From Treponema sp. (GTDB lineage: Bacteria; Spirochaetota; Spirochaetia; Treponematales; Breznakiellaceae), in contig JAIRSD010000032.1 in NCBI GenBank assembly GCA_031255615.1, forward strand, positions 1-9,708: a stretch of DNA of 9,708 bases. Reading direction: 5' to 3'. The position numbers and the translations under genes are program-made. Of the stretch, positions 1 to 5,998 are shown in pieces; position 1 is the first letter of the stretch, and each line of letters starts with the position of its first letter. The notes below the pieces were generated by a model. That model saw only the letters and a list, made by a program, of their open reading frames with translations. It did no database searches and had not been told where the DNA came from.

Positions 1-5
1 TGAAT

Positions 6-11
6 CCTCCT
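6..11 (-). promoter_or_regulatory. Ribosome binding site for a gene off the left edge
   Basis: Read on the minus strand this is AGGAGG, with only five bases (ATTCA) between it and the window edge. A start codon would therefore fall immediately outside the window. Together with the promoter at 43-71 it indicates a minus-strand gene that begins at the left boundary and is not visible here. Its product cannot be judged. Confidence 0.6.
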
Positions 12-92
12 GTTAGCTCTTACTAACACAAAAACCGGCATGAAGATAGCATCTTCTAACTTTTATGTCAACACTGTTTCCTATTGCTAACA
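11..92. promoter_or_regulatory. Operator-like CTAACA/TGTTAG half-sites around the left promoter
   Basis: A perfect 6-base inverted repeat, TGTTAG (11-16) and CTAACA (23-28) with a 6-base spacer, lies between the predicted transcription start and the ribosome binding site. Further copies of the half-site are CTAACT at 56-61, inside the -35/-10 spacer, and CTAACA at 87-92, upstream of the -35. The same-strand copies are 33 and 31 bases apart, about three DNA turns each, so they would face the same side of the helix. This is what an operator array for a dimeric repressor of the promoter at 43-71 would look like. The regulator is not identifiable from this sequence. Confidence 0.5.
43..71 (-). 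promoter_or_regulatory. Sigma70-type promoter reading leftwards off the window
   Basis: On the minus strand there is a perfect -35 hexamer TTGACA (66-71), a 17-base spacer and a -10 hexamer TATCTT (43-48). Transcription would begin near position 36 and reach the AGGAGG at 6-11 after about 25 bases. Spacing and hexamers are close to consensus, so a fairly strong, probably repressible promoter is likely. The promoter is bracketed by CTAAC half-sites described separately. Confidence 0.75.
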
Positions 93-129
93 TGATTAGG
101 GTAATCTTACTCGATTTGCGTCCATTGCC

Positions 130-192
130 GGGCGCATCCCCGGACCGGGGGCCGGGCCGGGGCCGCTCCGCAGCCCTCCTATCCCTGCGCGG
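130..192 (-). repeat. Degenerate copy of the modular hairpin element
   Basis: Read against the full copy at 7255-7343, the order of parts is the same. GGGCGCA (130-136) is followed by a GC hairpin with arms CCCCGG (138-143) and CCGGGG (145-150). Next come GCCGGG and CCGCTCC, the counterparts of the second core, and then CTATCCC and TGCGCGG, the end of the first core. The hairpin between the cores is missing or reduced to a few bases, and the second core is altered. I read it as an old, decayed copy in reverse orientation. It overlaps no gene. Confidence 0.5.
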
Positions 193-282
193 ACGAAAAG
201 GGCCGCCCGGTCCGCCTTCCATTGGAAATACCGTTCCCTACCACGGGCGAAAAGGGCGGGGAACAGCGAAGGGGAAAGCCGT

Positions 283-493
283 GCCGGCAGGGAGGCCGGC
301 TGCCGCCGTTCCATGCTCCGGGTTTTGGCGGAAAACGTAAACATTCACCGGCCGGTGAAGCGGCAGGGAGGCCGAACCAAAACGCGCGCGTTTTGGTTTG
401 CCAACCCGCGCAAGGGATAGAAGCGGAATTTTTGCGAAGCAAAAATTGGAGCGGATAGCCCGGTTTTTGGCGCGGAGCGCCAAAAATGCGCCC
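283..493 (+). repeat. Modular hairpin element, copy A, with extended left module
   Basis: Intergenic region without a gene. The left module has GCCGGCAGGGAGGCCGGC (283-300), a palindrome TTCACCGGCCGGTGAA (344-359) and a second GGCAGGGAGGCC (363-374). The main element follows: a perfect 24-base palindrome (375-398); first core GCGCAAGGGATAGAAGCGG (408-426); a 9-bp hairpin with GAA loop (427-447); second core GGAGCGGATAGCCCGG (448-463); a 10-bp hairpin with GGA loop (464-486); and TGCGCCC (487-493). GCGCA at 408-412 can pair with TGCGC at 487-491, and GGG at 414-416 with CCC at 459-461. The two cores, the order of parts and the paired stems recur in the copies at 7255 and 9497. Function is unknown; it could be a structured RNA or a REP-like or architectural DNA element. 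Confidence 0.85.
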
Positions 494-498
494 TACAT

Positions 499-604
499 AC
501 CCGCGATACGCGGAGTCCCCTAAACCGGGAACCACCGGGAAAACTCTTTCATTTAGTTTTTCGATGCGTTATGATCGTATAACAATGACAAATAGGAGAA
601 ACCC
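499..604 (+). promoter_or_regulatory. Probable promoter and ribosome binding site of the Fe-S scaffold gene
   Basis: A small hairpin, CCGCG (501-505) and CGCGG (509-513), and a direct repeat ACCGGGA (524-540 region) separate the repeat element from the gene. A -10-like TATAAC lies at 578-583. The -35 is poor; TAGTTT at 554-559 is the best candidate, 18 bases upstream. The ribosome binding site AGGAG (594-598) lies six bases before the ATG at 605 and fixes the start. The same TATAAC hexamer precedes the lipoprotein gene at 8214. Confidence 0.45.
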
Positions 605-829
605 ATGTTTGAGGAACAGGTAAAGAGCGCCCTTGATAATGTACGACCCTCCCTCCAGGCCGACGGCGGGGATGTGGAGTTCGTTTCGATCTCCGACGAC
701 GGCACCGTTTCCGTGAAGCTGACCGGCGCCTGCGGCGGCTGCCCGATGGCGGAGATGACGCTGAAAATGGGCATCGAAAACTATCTTAAAAAAGAGGTTC
801 CCCAGGTTACCGCGGTGGTCGGCGTTTAG
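605..829 (+). CDS. NifU C-terminal-domain Fe-S cluster scaffold protein (Nfu type)
   Basis: A 74-residue stand-alone NifU C-terminal (Nfu) domain. Proteins of this family hold a labile [4Fe-4S] cluster between two subunits and pass it to apo-enzymes in the cytoplasm. The sequence shows the family hallmarks. The stretch VRPSLQADGGDVEFV (residues 13-27) matches the conserved RP-LQ-DGGD block. The CxxC pair is Cys43 and Cys46 in GACGGCPMA, and these are the expected cluster ligands. The length fits single-domain Nfu proteins; longer members add an N-terminal IscU-like or A-type domain that is absent here. The start is fixed by AGGAG six bases upstream. The gene stands alone, with a terminator-like hairpin about 30 bases after the stop, and the next gene is on the opposite strand. 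It is likely a housekeeping maturation factor, and I am confident of the family. Confidence 0.95.
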   Translation: MFEEQVKSALDNVRPSLQADGGDVEFVSISDDGTVSVKLTGACGGCPMAEMTLKMGIENYLKKEVPQVTAVVGV

Positions 830-860
830 ACGCCCGGTGCGCGGGGCCTTTGACCCCGAG

Positions 861-909
861 GGTGGACCGGGCCGATTCCCCGGAATGGGCTGCGGCCCGG
901 TTTTCCACC
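861..909 (+). terminator. Rho-independent-type terminator after the Nfu gene
   Basis: ACCGGGCCG (866-874) pairs with CGGCCCGGT (893-901), a 9-bp GC-rich stem whose 3' arm runs into TTTT (901-904). The stem can be extended by GGTGG (861-865) with CCACC (905-909). It lies about 30 bases after the stop of the Fe-S gene on the same strand. A second inverted repeat, TTCCACCGG (903-911) with CCGGTGGAA (943-951), overlaps it. That one could act on transcripts arriving from the glucosidase on the minus strand, though it lacks a good U tract. Confidence 0.6.
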
Positions 910-961
910 GGAAAATTCGAATGACAGCGCGGCCAACAATTCCCCGGTGGAACTCCCCTTC

Positions 962-2314
962 CTAAAGGTTCTCCCCGTTGGACCGGATCAGGTCCCGGTA
1001 CCAGTAGCCGGAGTCTTTGACGATCCGCTGCTGGGTTTCGTAGTCGCAGTAGACCATGCCGAAACGGTCGGTGTAGCCCTTGGCCCACTCGAAGTTGTCG
1101 GTAACGCACCAGTGGAAGTAGCCCCGGACATCGACGCCGTCTTCGGCGGCTTTTTTCAGGCAGCGGAGGTAGCGGTGGAGGAAGTCGATCCGGGCGGGGT
1201 CGTGGACCTTGCCGTCCAGGGATACCACGTCGGCGCAGGAAAGGCCGTTTTCCGTTATGTACAGGGGTTTTTTGTACCGTTCCCACAGGAACCTGGGGCC
1301 CCAGTACAGAGATTCCGGCGTTACCGGCCATTTGGCGGCGGTAAAGGCGTAACCGTCCTTGCGGGGGACGATCTCCGCGCCCAGGGGGCCGCCGGCCCGG
1401 ATCTCCATGCCGTTGTAGATGTTCTGCCCCAGAAAATCCAGGGGTTCGCTGATAACCGCCATGTCGTCGGAGCCGATCCTGGGCATGTGCTGACCGTAGC
1501 GCTTGTAGAGTTCCTCGGGGTACGCGCCAAAGAACACAGGGTCGCTCCAGAGGGTGACGGACCAGAAACAGCGGTCCGGGGGGATGTACAGGAAGGCCCT
1601 GCGGGCGGCTTCCTGATCTTCCGGGCTCTCCGTGGCGGGGTAGTGGGCGCTGCAAGTGGGGGCGTAGCCGATTTGGGCATCCTTGACGGCGCCGCGAAGG
1701 GCCTGGACCGCCCGGCCGTGGGCCAGGAGGACGTGGTGGGCCATGAGCAGGGTGTCCCAGATGGGGAAATGGATCCCCGGAGCGTGTTCAGTGCCGTCGT
1801 AGGAAATACCGATGAAGCACTGGGGCTCGTTAAAGGTGATGTAGTTTTTCAGCCGGTCCCCCAGGCGTTTCGCCACAGCCGCGGCATAGTCGGCGAACCA
1901 ACGGGGGCTGTCGGGGTTCATCCAGCCCCCCCTGCGGAACAGGGCGTAGGGATAGTCCCAGTGGTACAGGGTGGCGTAGGGAACGATTCCCGCCGCGATG
2001 ACGCTGTCCAGCAGCCGGTCGTAGAAGTCCAGCCCCTTTTCGTTTAGCTTCCCGTCGCCGTCGGGGAAGATCCGGGGCCAGGCGATGGAGAAGCGGTAGC
2101 CCTTGTAGCCCAACTGCTTCATAATGTCCACATCTTCCTGGTAGCGGTGGTAGTGGTCCGCCGCCGCTTCCCCGGTGGAGCCGTTTAGTATCCTGCCGGG
2201 CTCATTGCAGAACATATCCCAGATCGACGGCCCCCTGCCGTCCTCGGCGACCGCCCCTTCAATCTGGTAAGAGGCGCTGGCCCCGCCCCACACAAAATCT
2301 TTACGAAATCCCAT
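962..2314 (-). CDS. GH1 family beta-glucosidase
   Basis: A 450-residue glycoside hydrolase family 1 enzyme, the usual length for bacterial members. It is a retaining (beta/alpha)8-barrel hydrolase that releases sugars from beta-glucosides. The N terminus has the family signature FVWGGASASYQIEGA (residues 7-21). The acid/base is Glu163 in FNEP, the nucleophile is Glu355 in YITENG, and His118 and Trp402 sit in the expected subsite -1 segments. The end of the subsite reads DNFEWAKGY, with Glu409 and Trp410. This fits ordinary beta-glucosidases rather than 6-phospho-beta-glucosidases, which carry a Ser/Lys/Tyr phosphate pocket. No signal peptide is seen, so it is probably cytoplasmic, acting on imported cellobiose-like oligosaccharides. 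The ATG at 2314 is chosen over an upstream in-frame TTG at 2344, because AGGAGG (2319-2324) lies four bases before it. It is last in the minus-strand block, 54 bases after the DUF4340 gene. The exact substrate is not determinable. Confidence 0.95.
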   Translation of the reverse strand: MGFRKDFVWGGASASYQIEGAVAEDGRGPSIWDMFCNEPGRILNGSTGEAAADHYHRYQEDVDIMKQLGYKGYRFSIAWPRIFPDGDGKLNEKGLDFYDRLLDSVIAAGIVPYATLYHWDYPYALFRRGGWMNPDSPRWFADYAAAVAKRLGDRLKNYITFNEPQCFIGISYDGTEHAPGIHFPIWDTLLMAHHVLLAHGRAVQALRGAVKDAQIGYAPTCSAHYPATESPEDQEAARRAFLYIPPDRCFWSVTLWSDPVFFGAYPEELYKRYGQHMPRIGSDDMAVISEPLDFLGQNIYNGMEIRAGGPLGAEIVPRKDGYAFTAAKWPVTPESLYWGPRFLWERYKKPLYITENGLSCADVVSLDGKVHDPARIDFLHRYLRCLKKAAEDGVDVRGYFHWCVTDNFEWAKGYTDRFGMVYCDYETQQRIVKDSGYWYRDLIRSNGENL

Positions 2315-2339
2315 ATTGCCTCCTCTCGGAACGAATCCG

Positions 2340-2371
2340 ACCAAACAAATATAAACGCCGCAACGGCGCTA
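2340..2371 (-). terminator. Small hairpin between the DUF4340 and glucosidase genes
   Basis: On the minus strand, CGCCG TTG CGGCG (2356-2368) directly abuts the DUF4340 stop codon and is followed by the T-rich run TTTATATTTGTTT. It is a short 5-bp stem, so at most a weak terminator or attenuator. It could lower glucosidase expression relative to the exporter genes. No clear promoter is seen in the remaining bases before the glucosidase start. Confidence 0.35.
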
Positions 2372-3799
2372 CAGGTATGGCATCACCTTTTGCCCTTCCA
2401 GGAGCCGCTCCAGATCGGCCTGGACCTTGGTGATATAGGCGGAGTAGGTGTAGAACGGGCGGCCCCCGTCCAGGCTGGTAAGGACCCGGCGGGAGGGGGC
2501 GCTGTAAAAGGACACCCGGTTCAGGGGGCGGCCGTCCCGGTAGTGGTACACGATTTCCATGATGGGCTGGGCCCCGGAAGGGATCTTTTCCTCGGTGTAT
2601 TCATCGTAGATGGCGCTGAGGAGGGTTTGATAGTAGCTGCGGAAAAAGCTGGTGTCTAGTTCCAGCCCCCCGGCCTCCACCTTAAGATCGTCCCCCTCCC
2701 CGGTCAGGGTAAAGACGACCCGCCGCTGGGGGCTGTTTACCTCCACCCGGGCGATGTCGTCGATGAAGGGGAGAATGATCATCCGTTCCATTAGATCCCA
2801 CCAGGTTGCCTCCAGCCAGGGGACATTGGAGGCCGCCGCCTGGTAGACGAGTCCGACCCCTTCCCGGCAGATATACACGTTCCCGTCCTCGTCGGGTTTG
2901 GACGCCGCAAGGCTAAAGGCTTCCGGTTCCTGGGCGCCGCTGATTGAGGCGGTGGAGTAGGGTGCGGCCAAACCGTAGCGGGCCAGGTCTCCCTCCCCGT
3001 CGATTCGGGCAACGGCCTGGTCCGCATAGAGGCCGGGGATGCCTTTCAGGATGTTGTAGCCCCGATCCATGTTCAAAGAACCTTCGATGGGGCCGGAAAT
3101 CCGGTATTCGTTTTTAAGGCGGCCCGGCTGGGATTCGCGGGCCTCATAGACCACCCGAATCGGGCCGTCCCGCCGCGCCGTACCGCCCAGGACGATTTCT
3201 TTAAACTCGAAGCCGCCGAAACCGTCGTCCGGAAGCTGGGGGCTTATCTCCTTATCCACAAAATCGAAGACTCCCTGGAAGAAGGTTTCGGTATCCCACT
3301 TCCCCGCCTGGTACACGCCGGGCCGGTCCTCCAGGCGGACGTAGATCCCCGCCCCATCGGGAACATCGTTGCCGATGTAAAGGGTGGTCCCTTCGCCGGA
3401 CTTGGTTTTAATAACCGCCTGGGCCCTCGGCGCATCCAGGCCGTAGACCGCCGGGTCCGCGTCCTCCGCCACAAGGCCCCGGGACAGGATGCTGTCGCAG
3501 ATATCGACGATTCGGGACAGGGGAAAATTGTTGACGATTAAAGACTCCCAGCCGGGGATAACGGGGGGGTCGCCGGGAAGGATCGTGTATTCCCCCTTTT
3601 CATTCCGCACGGTAACCGATTCAAGGCCCCCGTATTTTTCATCCCGGTAGTCGATAAGGTACTCCACATCGGGAAGCTCCAGGGGGGCCGGGACATTCAC
3701 ATCCTCCCGTTTAAGGAAAACCAGGCCCAGACTCAGGAGCCCCAACAGAACCGCCATGGACAGGATGAACACCAGCCGCTTCGCCGTCTTTTTTGCCAT
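2369..3799 (-). CDS. DUF4340 domain membrane-anchored protein
   Basis: A 476-residue protein with one N-terminal transmembrane segment (about residues 9-29) after a lysine-rich start. The bulk is therefore expected outside the cytoplasmic membrane. The region from about 80 to 190 carries DUF4340-like features: 'VYGLDAPRAQAVI' (118-130), 'TLYIGNDVPDGAGIYVR' (139-155) and 'GVYQAG' (161-166). A second similar set, 'RYGLAAPYSTASI' (274-286) followed by 'NVYICREGVGLVYQ' (307-320), suggests an internal duplication. The family is typically encoded beside GldG-type ABC auxiliary proteins and its biochemical role is unknown. The start at 3799 is supported by AGGAGG (3805-3810), which overlaps the stop codon of the upstream gene, so translation of the two is probably coupled. 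It is likely a periplasmic-facing partner of the ABC complex. The family call is good and the function is open. Confidence 0.85.
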   Translation of the reverse strand: MAKKTAKRLVFILSMAVLLGLLSLGLVFLKREDVNVPAPLELPDVEYLIDYRDEKYGGLESVTVRNEKGEYTILPGDPPVIPGWESLIVNNFPLSRIVDICDSILSRGLVAEDADPAVYGLDAPRAQAVIKTKSGEGTTLYIGNDVPDGAGIYVRLEDRPGVYQAGKWDTETFFQGVFDFVDKEISPQLPDDGFGGFEFKEIVLGGTARRDGPIRVVYEARESQPGRLKNEYRISGPIEGSLNMDRGYNILKGIPGLYADQAVARIDGEGDLARYGLAAPYSTASISGAQEPEAFSLAASKPDEDGNVYICREGVGLVYQAAASNVPWLEATWWDLMERMIILPFIDDIARVEVNSPQRRVVFTLTGEGDDLKVEAGGLELDTSFFRSYYQTLLSAIYDEYTEEKIPSGAQPIMEIVYHYRDGRPLNRVSFYSAPSRRVLTSLDGGRPFYTYSAYITKVQADLERLLEGQKVMPYL

Positions 3800-3808
3800 A
3801 GGTGCCTC

Positions 3809-5290
3809 CTAGCGATGACGGCGGCGGAGCCAGACCACAATTCCCGCGACCAGCACCGCCAGGGGAACCAGGACGATGAAGATGAGGGTCAGGACAATCA
3901 ACTGGGCCGCCGTGATGTTAAGGTTGGCGAACCCCAGGGTCTTGTCCTCGATGTAGATCCGGTCTTCCCGTCCGGCGAGGCGGCCCACAAGATCCAGAAA
4001 ATAGCTGGAGTTGGCGATATTGACGTTCCCCAGGATGCTGGGATTCCAGGCCGCCACGGAACCGCAGACAAGCACATGGGCGGAAACTATATCGCCCGCC
4101 ACATTGTTCCGGGTAGAGCTGCTCTGGGCAAGGAGGGGAATATCGACCCGCAGATCCTGGGGACGGGGGCTCCAGTCCAGGGGCGCGTCTGCCGGGCGGA
4201 TGCCGGCGCTGGAGGGGGAGCGGACAAGGACCCGGGTCTTCCGGTAACGCTGGGCGTCGAAGACCAGCCGCAGGGGTTGGGACTGGGGCAGCACCGGATA
4301 AAGCCCCTTTTGCGCCGCCGGGTTTGGAGAATCATCCTCCACAAAATCCGCAAAGGACAGGTAAGGGGAATCCCCGATGATCCGGCCATTGTCGGTCTCA
4401 AAGACTATCCCCGGATCCACCGCCAGCCCCCATTCCGCAAGAAAGGCGTCCAGGTTGGGCAGGGCGGACTCTCCGGGCCGGTCCGGCTGGCTGGGCTGCC
4501 CCAGGGAGGCAAGGTAGAAGAAGATCCGGTTGTTCCCCCCTTCCAGGAAACTGTCGATAGCCTCCAGTTCCTCGGAAGAAAGGTCCCGCTCCGGGGCCGC
4601 GAGGATCACCAGGCTGGCCTCCGGGGGGATCGGTTCGGTAAGCGTGTTGACGGTGGCCACTTCCCAGACATTCATCTGGAGAAGCCCCGTAAAGGCGTCA
4701 ACGTTAATCTCCCCGTGGCCGCCGATCACCGCCGCCAGGGAGCTTTTCCTGCTGGTTACCCCCAAGAGGGCGCTGGTCACGGCCTGTTCCGCCTTGGAGG
4801 AGGATATAAAACTGCCGTAATAGGAGGTTTGAATATTAAAGAGGTCCCGGGGGCTGAGTTTCCGGCTCCGGTTTCCCGAGGCGATCACAATGTCGTTGAG
4901 AGAGGGATCTATATCGGGGAAGCGGCTGGGAAAATCGGGATTGCGGATCAGGTCCACATATTCAAGCCGCACCCGGGACGAATACTGGGCGTAGCGGCTG
5001 ATTACCTCGTTGGCCTGGATAAAATATTCCGCGGGGCTGCCGGTAACAAAACTGGATTCGGTGTTGAGGACGTAAATATTCACGTCCTGATCCAGGGCCG
5101 CCAAAAAATCCTTCGTCTGATTGGAGATTTCGAAGATTCTATCCTCGGTAAGATCGATGTCCAGGGGATACCGCTCAAAGAGGGCCGTAAGGACCACGTT
5201 AAAAAGGACTATGACGGCGATCACCACAACGGTGATACAAACCGAAACAACGCCGTAGCGCAGGTTCCGTTTACCAAAAATCTTTGCCAT
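3809..5290 (-). CDS. GldG-family ABC transport auxiliary protein
   Basis: A 493-residue protein with an N-terminal transmembrane segment (about 13-36), a large extracytoplasmic-type region, and a C-terminal transmembrane segment (about 462-487) ending in WLRRRHR. Just after the first helix is DLTEDRIFEISNQTK (46-60), the conserved 'DLT...Y-LS-T' block of the ABC_transp_aux/GldG family. In Bacteroidetes GldG works with GldA and GldF in gliding motility and secretion. In other phyla the same set is widespread and its substrate is unknown, so a gliding role should not be assumed. The gene begins three bases after the permease stop. Its ribosome binding site GGAG (5298-5301) lies inside the permease's last codons, again indicating coupled translation. 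Base composition is like its neighbours and it looks intact. Confidence 0.88.
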   Translation of the reverse strand: MAKIFGKRNLRYGVVSVCITVVVIAVIVLFNVVLTALFERYPLDIDLTEDRIFEISNQTKDFLAALDQDVNIYVLNTESSFVTGSPAEYFIQANEVISRYAQYSSRVRLEYVDLIRNPDFPSRFPDIDPSLNDIVIASGNRSRKLSPRDLFNIQTSYYGSFISSSKAEQAVTSALLGVTSRKSSLAAVIGGHGEINVDAFTGLLQMNVWEVATVNTLTEPIPPEASLVILAAPERDLSSEELEAIDSFLEGGNNRIFFYLASLGQPSQPDRPGESALPNLDAFLAEWGLAVDPGIVFETDNGRIIGDSPYLSFADFVEDDSPNPAAQKGLYPVLPQSQPLRLVFDAQRYRKTRVLVRSPSSAGIRPADAPLDWSPRPQDLRVDIPLLAQSSSTRNNVAGDIVSAHVLVCGSVAAWNPSILGNVNIANSSYFLDLVGRLAGREDRIYIEDKTLGFANLNITAAQLIVLTLIFIVLVPLAVLVAGIVVWLRRRHR

Positions 5291-5293
5291 TTT

Positions 5294-5998
5294 TTAGCTC
5301 CACCTTCTTTTTTCCAGCGTCCTGGTTGTTAAGAACAGAAATATGCCGCAGACACTGACAAAGAACACCAGGTTCGCTATACCCAGAATGCCGTTGGTGA
5401 TGGGGGTATAGCGTCTCATAAACGAAATTCCCTGGAGGATCATACGGATCAAGGGGTTGGGAACAATGTCGATAAGGGCGTCCATCAGGAAGATGGCGAG
5501 GACCGCGGTAAAGCAGCCGATGGCGGCAATAGCCTGATTCTCCGTAAGGGAGGAGATGAACTGCCCTATGGCGATAAAGGCGAAGCCCAGCAGCAGGATG
5601 GCGATGTAGCTGCCCCACACCATGGCCCAATTTACCTGGGCCAGCACTTCCACCACGACGGCGTACACCATGGTCATGGTCACCCCGGCGGTGTAAACCG
5701 CCGCCGCGGCCAAAAATTTACCCACCGTTATGGCCCCCAGCGTTACCGGGGCGGTGAGCAGGACCTGATCGGTCCGGTGCCGCCGGTCTTCGGACATGAG
5801 CCGCATGGTCAGCACCGGGGTAAGGAACATGACGATGTTGATCATCACCTGGAACACCGGGGTCATGACGGTGCTGTTGGCGTAAAGGACCCCCGCGAAA
5901 AAGAAGTACCCCGTAAGGAGGTAGAAGACCCCCAAATAGACATAGCCGATGGGGGAATTAAAGTAGGCCCCCAGTTCCCGTTTGATTACCGCAATCAT
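5294..5998 (-). CDS. ABC-2 type permease (GldF-like)
   Basis: A 234-residue integral membrane protein with about six hydrophobic segments (roughly 17-38, 49-66, 96-118, 127-149, 155-175 and 205-224). This is the usual ABC-2 permease topology. The cytoplasmic loop MRLMSEDRRHRTDQVLLTAP (65-84) matches the conserved region of GldF/NosY-type permeases that follows the second helix and contacts the ATPase. It would form the membrane channel of the exporter and work as a dimer with the ATPase encoded just upstream. The start codon overlaps the ATPase stop as ATGA (5995-5998), the tightest coupling in this cluster, with AGGAGCGG just before it as ribosome binding site. The substrate is unknown. Confidence 0.88.
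   Translation of the reverse strand: MIAVIKRELGAYFNSPIGYVYLGVFYLLTGYFFFAGVLYANSTVMTPVFQVMINIVMFLTPVLTMRLMSEDRRHRTDQVLLTAPVTLGAITVGKFLAAAAVYTAGVTMTMVYAVVVEVLAQVNWAMVWGSYIAILLLGFAFIAIGQFISSLTENQAIAAIGCFTAVLAIFLMDALIDIVPNPLIRMILQGISFMRRYTPITNGILGIANLVFFVSVCGIFLFLTTRTLEKRRWS

Noticed and set aside
11..92. Integron attC-like sites in the GTTAG/CTAAC half-sites
   Set aside because: The half-sites do not match the RYYYAAC/GTRRRRY pattern in the right arrangement, and they are centred on a promoter, which fits an operator better. No integrase or cassette array is visible.
375..493. CRISPR array
   Set aside because: The repeated cores are not regularly spaced units, occur once per locus, and the intervening segments are palindromes rather than unique spacers. 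No cas genes are present.
65..535. Several short open frames on both strands in the left intergenic region
   Set aside because: They run through palindromes and repeat cores and have no ribosome site or recognisable domain; the repeat structure explains the sequence better.
947..2047. Long plus-strand open frame opposite the glucosidase
   Set aside because: It mirrors the minus-strand GH1 gene, whose catalytic motifs and ribosome binding site are clear. The plus frame has no recognisable domain and is a by-product of GC-rich codon use.
3815..5332. Long plus-strand open frame of about 505 codons opposite the GldG-type gene
   Set aside because: It is the antisense shadow of a well-supported family member. 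Its translation is rich in low-complexity Gly/Arg/Asp stretches with no motif and no ribosome site.
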